Source: Caenorhabditis remanei
Taxonomy: Eukaryota > Nematoda > Chromadorea > Rhabditida > Rhabditidae
Reading direction: 5' to 3'
Length of the DNA stretch: 64,000 nt
NCBI RefSeq assembly: GCF_010183535.1
Contig: NC_071330.1
Coordinates: 8,041,717-8,105,716, forward strand
This document shows, in pieces, positions 60,968 through 64,000 of this stretch. The notes under the pieces were generated by a model. The model ran no database searches. It was not told where the DNA came from and saw nothing but the letters and a program-made list of their open reading frames with translations. The position numbers and the translations under genes are program-made. Positions within the stretch are counted from its first letter, which is position 1; each line of letters starts with the position of its first letter.

Positions 60968-62366
60968 TTAAGGCTTGTATATTTCATTTAACTGAATTGT
61001 AGTACTGAACCTCAATTTCCCAGTGAATACATTTAAATATAACTTCTCTTGCCTTTTATAAAAGTATCTTTATGTGAATGCAATTATCATGCAATTTTGA
61101 AAAGGTTGTTAATTGAAAGATAAATAGGTTTTTATATGCAACGCGTTCACTATATTTCATTGTTACAATTTTCAGTAATTTTCACTCAGAAGTCCATGTT
61201 CCAGCAAATATGCCCATCGTTAAATTCATTTTTCCAGGGTTTTAGCCTATTCCTTGGAAGCGAATGCTGATGTTCTGACGTAACAAGACTTTGGTACTAA
61301 AATTTTGGGTGCTTTTCCCGTTATATTGTTACGTAAGTGTCCTACGTTTAGTTTTGGTGCGGATAACACTAACTCAACATTTGGGGAAAAGACGATATTT
61401 TTTAAAATACATATTCGCACACATTTGCTACGTAAAATAAAGTTATTCCTATGTTTCCTTTTTTAGTTCATATTCATATTATTTTTCTAAATAAACGAAT
61501 TTCTAAACCTGCATTTGTTTTTTTTTCTATTTTTGTCTGCCTCTCTCGTGACATTGTCGTAGCAAGAAAATCGCTGCGAGACCCGCTCAAAAATCGATTG
61601 ACACGCCTGCAATCTACCACCCGCTCTCATTTTCACCCCTTTCTCCTTTCCCTTTCTCATTGCTTTTTTTTTTTTCGAATTTTCAACAAAGCTGAGACGT
61701 TATATATATATTTTTTGCTTAATTCATTTATTAGGAAAACTGTCATCAATATTCATTAATGTATTGATCGTTTTTTGTGCTTTCTTTCTCTTTCTCTCAC
61801 TTGCGTTGTTCACTTCTACCACTACTTATTGACCCAAATCAGTATTCTATTACAGATTCGTTGGACGCGACGAGCAGATCGTAAGGCCAAGAAGAGCGTC
61901 CTACCAGATCCCAGACGGCGTGCAGCCCTCCCCACACTACACCGATATTTTCCCTTTATCCCCCTATATGCATTTATTTATTTTGTTCCCTTTTTTTCAA
62001 AAAAGTAATAAACCTATGTGGAAAGTAACTTTGACCGCTAGATAATAAGTCTCTCCGTCGCAATTTCGCGATACAAGCTCGTTCTCATCGAAAAAAACGG
62101 TCCGCTAATTTTGGGCTAAGTTGCTCTTGTTGCTGTTGGTACTATTTCGTCCTGCTTCGAATGAATAATAATCAAAGGCTATTCTGGGTCGAAAAAAGCG
62201 CGTGCGTATTCTTAAAAGTGAATTGATTTGAATTTTATCGTTTATTTGCTCTTATTTCGAAACGTAACCCTTCCATACAAATTGCTTTTTTCAGCACGTG
62301 AAAACGAGAAACCGGGTTCTTTAATAATCTACGTTCTATCATAAATCCAACTTTATCATCAGCAAT
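60968..62366. other. intergenic, promoter side of pcf-11
   Basis: About 1.4 kb. It holds the coq-10 3' flank and then a CT-rich block at 61530-61660 with CGTAGCAAGAAAATCGCTGC and GAGACCCGCTC, similar in style to dispersed worm motifs near promoters. At 61855-61950 an acceptor-bordered, Arg-rich open stretch occurs, but no partner exon was found. A TTTTTTCAG at about 62296 may be the trans-splice site for pcf-11. Confidence 0.4.
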
Positions 62367-64000
62367 ATGGAATCAATTGAAGCGGCGGCACGAGATTATC
62401 GTGAAACGTTGGCAGAGTTGAAAAACAACAACAAAACGCAGATCAACCTGCTCACAATTCTAGCCGATGACTTCAAAGATGCATCTGCACAAATTGTTGA
62501 TGTGATTGAGATGCATTTGAATACATGTTCTCCATCACAAAAGCTACCAGTGATGTATGTCTGCGATTCGATTTTGAAAAATGTCGGAAAACCCAATGAT
62601 TATGATACGCTATTCGCCCGGAAAATCATAAACATGTTCGAGCATGTCTTCCGACAGGTAAAGTTATATATGAAAAGTTGTTTAAATCAATTTCTTTGAA
62701 CATTTTAGTTTTCTAGTTTCGAATGAAATATTTAGTTTGAATTCTCGCCTACCAAAACTCTTTCTATTTCAGGGAAGCGAGGCAACTCGAGCAGCTTTAT
62801 ACAAACTTCGCGTCACCTGGGGCTCTACTGGATTGTTTCTTCCGTCAAAGCTGTACGGTCTGGATATAAAGGTAATGGAGTCTCGTTTCAGATCCTTCGA
62901 ATGGAATGTATAATGTGAAACCTTCATTTCAACGCATCCTATACTTTTTCAGATCAATAAGCTCGACAGTGCGTGGCCTATTTCGAATCCAAACACCGGT
63001 CGGGCACTTCGTCATGATGCACAAGTTATGACATCTCAGAACAGACCCCCATCAGCTCTGACCAATAGTGCTCCTAATCCACCCACTCGTGTTTTTGTGA
63101 ATCCGAAATTCATCGATGCTAACGGACCCGCTAACTCTACCGCGAAAAAGATTGTGGAGAAAACGGTAAAAGCCACCTCATTGTTCTTTCTTCCCACTTT
63201 TTGCAATTATTCACATCTTGCGTTCTGTCTTGTATCACTTTTTCTCTATATACAATTATTTTATTCTTGGAAAAAATATTTTGTTCTGTTTTTTGGGGAA
63301 CTCAGCACATGACAAATTCTTATTTCTGTTTTTATATGAATAAAAAATTTCACGTGGGTGGGAATCAGCTGTATCATTTCAGAAGTCAACAACGAGCACG
63401 CCAGTCAAAGAAAAGCAGATCAAGAAAGAGCCGAAACAAGATCCTCTGTAAGTTCGAAACATCGAAGAATCGTGTGTCAGGGTGAAGTCATGAGCCCCTT
63501 AATTCAAAACTACGTTCATAGAAATTTCGAGTTTTATGAAAAGAAGATCTAGTATCGTGTATTCAAATATACTATTTTTGTGAGAAACACTCTTCCAGTT
63601 TATATATTTCAGTTCTAAAGTATTCATCCGTAATTTTGCAGCGACAAACTTCTTCCATCAACATCATCTGGGTCTGCAAAAAGTTCAGTTTCATCTCCAG
63701 CAGGATCGAAAAGAAAATCAACTCCAATTGAGCATCCCCATGCTCCAAATCGCAAGAAGAACCAACCAGTTCAATCCCTGGACGAAGATTTAAGAACTAT
63801 AAACTTGACCAACAACAAAGTTGCACAACCGCAGGATCAAGACTTCAGACCAAAAACCTTGAAGTAAGTCTATTTTTGAATCGACATCAATACATCTTAT
63901 CGAAGGAGTATTATTTATTCATTTTTCAGACCAACATCCGTGGTAGGGTCACATGCTTTCGCTGCTGGAACTGTCCCTCCACCCGTACCGATTACCCAAC
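62367..64000 (+). CDS. pcf-11: pre-mRNA cleavage complex II factor PCF11 (5' part)
   Basis: The first exons encode a complete CTD-interacting domain (residues about 1-130): DYRETLAELKNNNKTQINLL, IVDVIEMHLN, YVCDSILKNVGKPNDYDTLF and ATRAALYKLRVTW. The CID grips the phosphorylated C-terminal repeat of RNA polymerase II. PCF11 couples polyadenylation to transcription termination, and in worms it also matters at operon junctions. Downstream exons are Ser/Pro/Lys-rich linker. The gene runs off the window in an exon opening PTSVVGSHAFAAGT. Exons here include 62367-62657 and 62773-62870, and the rest were joined by coding character. Confidence 0.93.

Noticed and set aside
61855..62008. Arg-rich open frame after an acceptor upstream of pcf-11
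   Set aside because: No partner exon and no start. More likely 5' flank or a non-coding exon.

Overview
The window is nuclear DNA of a Caenorhabditis nematode, close to but not necessarily C. elegans. It is AT-rich, genes are cut by many introns of about 45-55 bp with TTTTCAG-type acceptors, and same-strand genes sit 100-220 bp apart, as in worm operons. The gene content matches two neighbourhoods that I recall from C. elegans chromosome III: zak-1, a C-type lectin, sma-3 and cra-1; and tmem-131, larp-1, wip-1, mdt-11, coq-10 and pcf-11. No rRNA, tRNA or CRISPR array was recognised. Coordinates of multi-exon genes run from start codon to stop codon and include introns. I chose splice sites by reading frame and GT/AG signals.

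Left block (1-20.4 kb). An Srg-like chemoreceptor (+) is followed by the MAP3K zak-1 (-), a secreted C-type lectin (-), an F-box gene (+), the BMP-pathway Smad sma-3 (-) and the NatB auxiliary subunit cra-1 (-). Next come two small + strand genes that look like one operon: a coiled-coil protein and an unrecognised protein. The F-box gene lies in a 3.0-kb segment between the lectin and sma-3. That segment is bordered by a ~274-bp direct repeat which contains the last codons and 3' flank of sma-3, so it looks like a recent insertion.

Middle block (20.4-28.8 kb). This is gene-poor. It holds two members of one inverted-repeat (MITE-like) family, one 85-residue orphan protein gene, and about 5.7 kb of pyrimidine-rich DNA in which I find no gene I can defend.

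Right block (28.8-64 kb). A four-helix membrane protein (+) is followed by tmem-131 (-, collagen secretion), smcr-8 (+, DENN-family partner of C9orf72) and a probable three-gene operon on the - strand: TMEM177 paralogue B, TMEM177 paralogue A, tmem-144. Then come larp-1 (-, La motif plus DM15 repeats) and a probable + strand operon wip-1, mdt-11, zinc-finger gene, coq-10. The window ends inside pcf-11 (+). Most of these are housekeeping or cell-biological genes: collagen export, actin assembly, Mediator, coenzyme Q function, translation control and mRNA 3'-end formation.

No wholly new system stands out. The best leads are the repeat-flanked F-box insertion, the adjacent TMEM177 paralogues, the MITE pair, and a larp-1 exon whose omission would create a stop codon.
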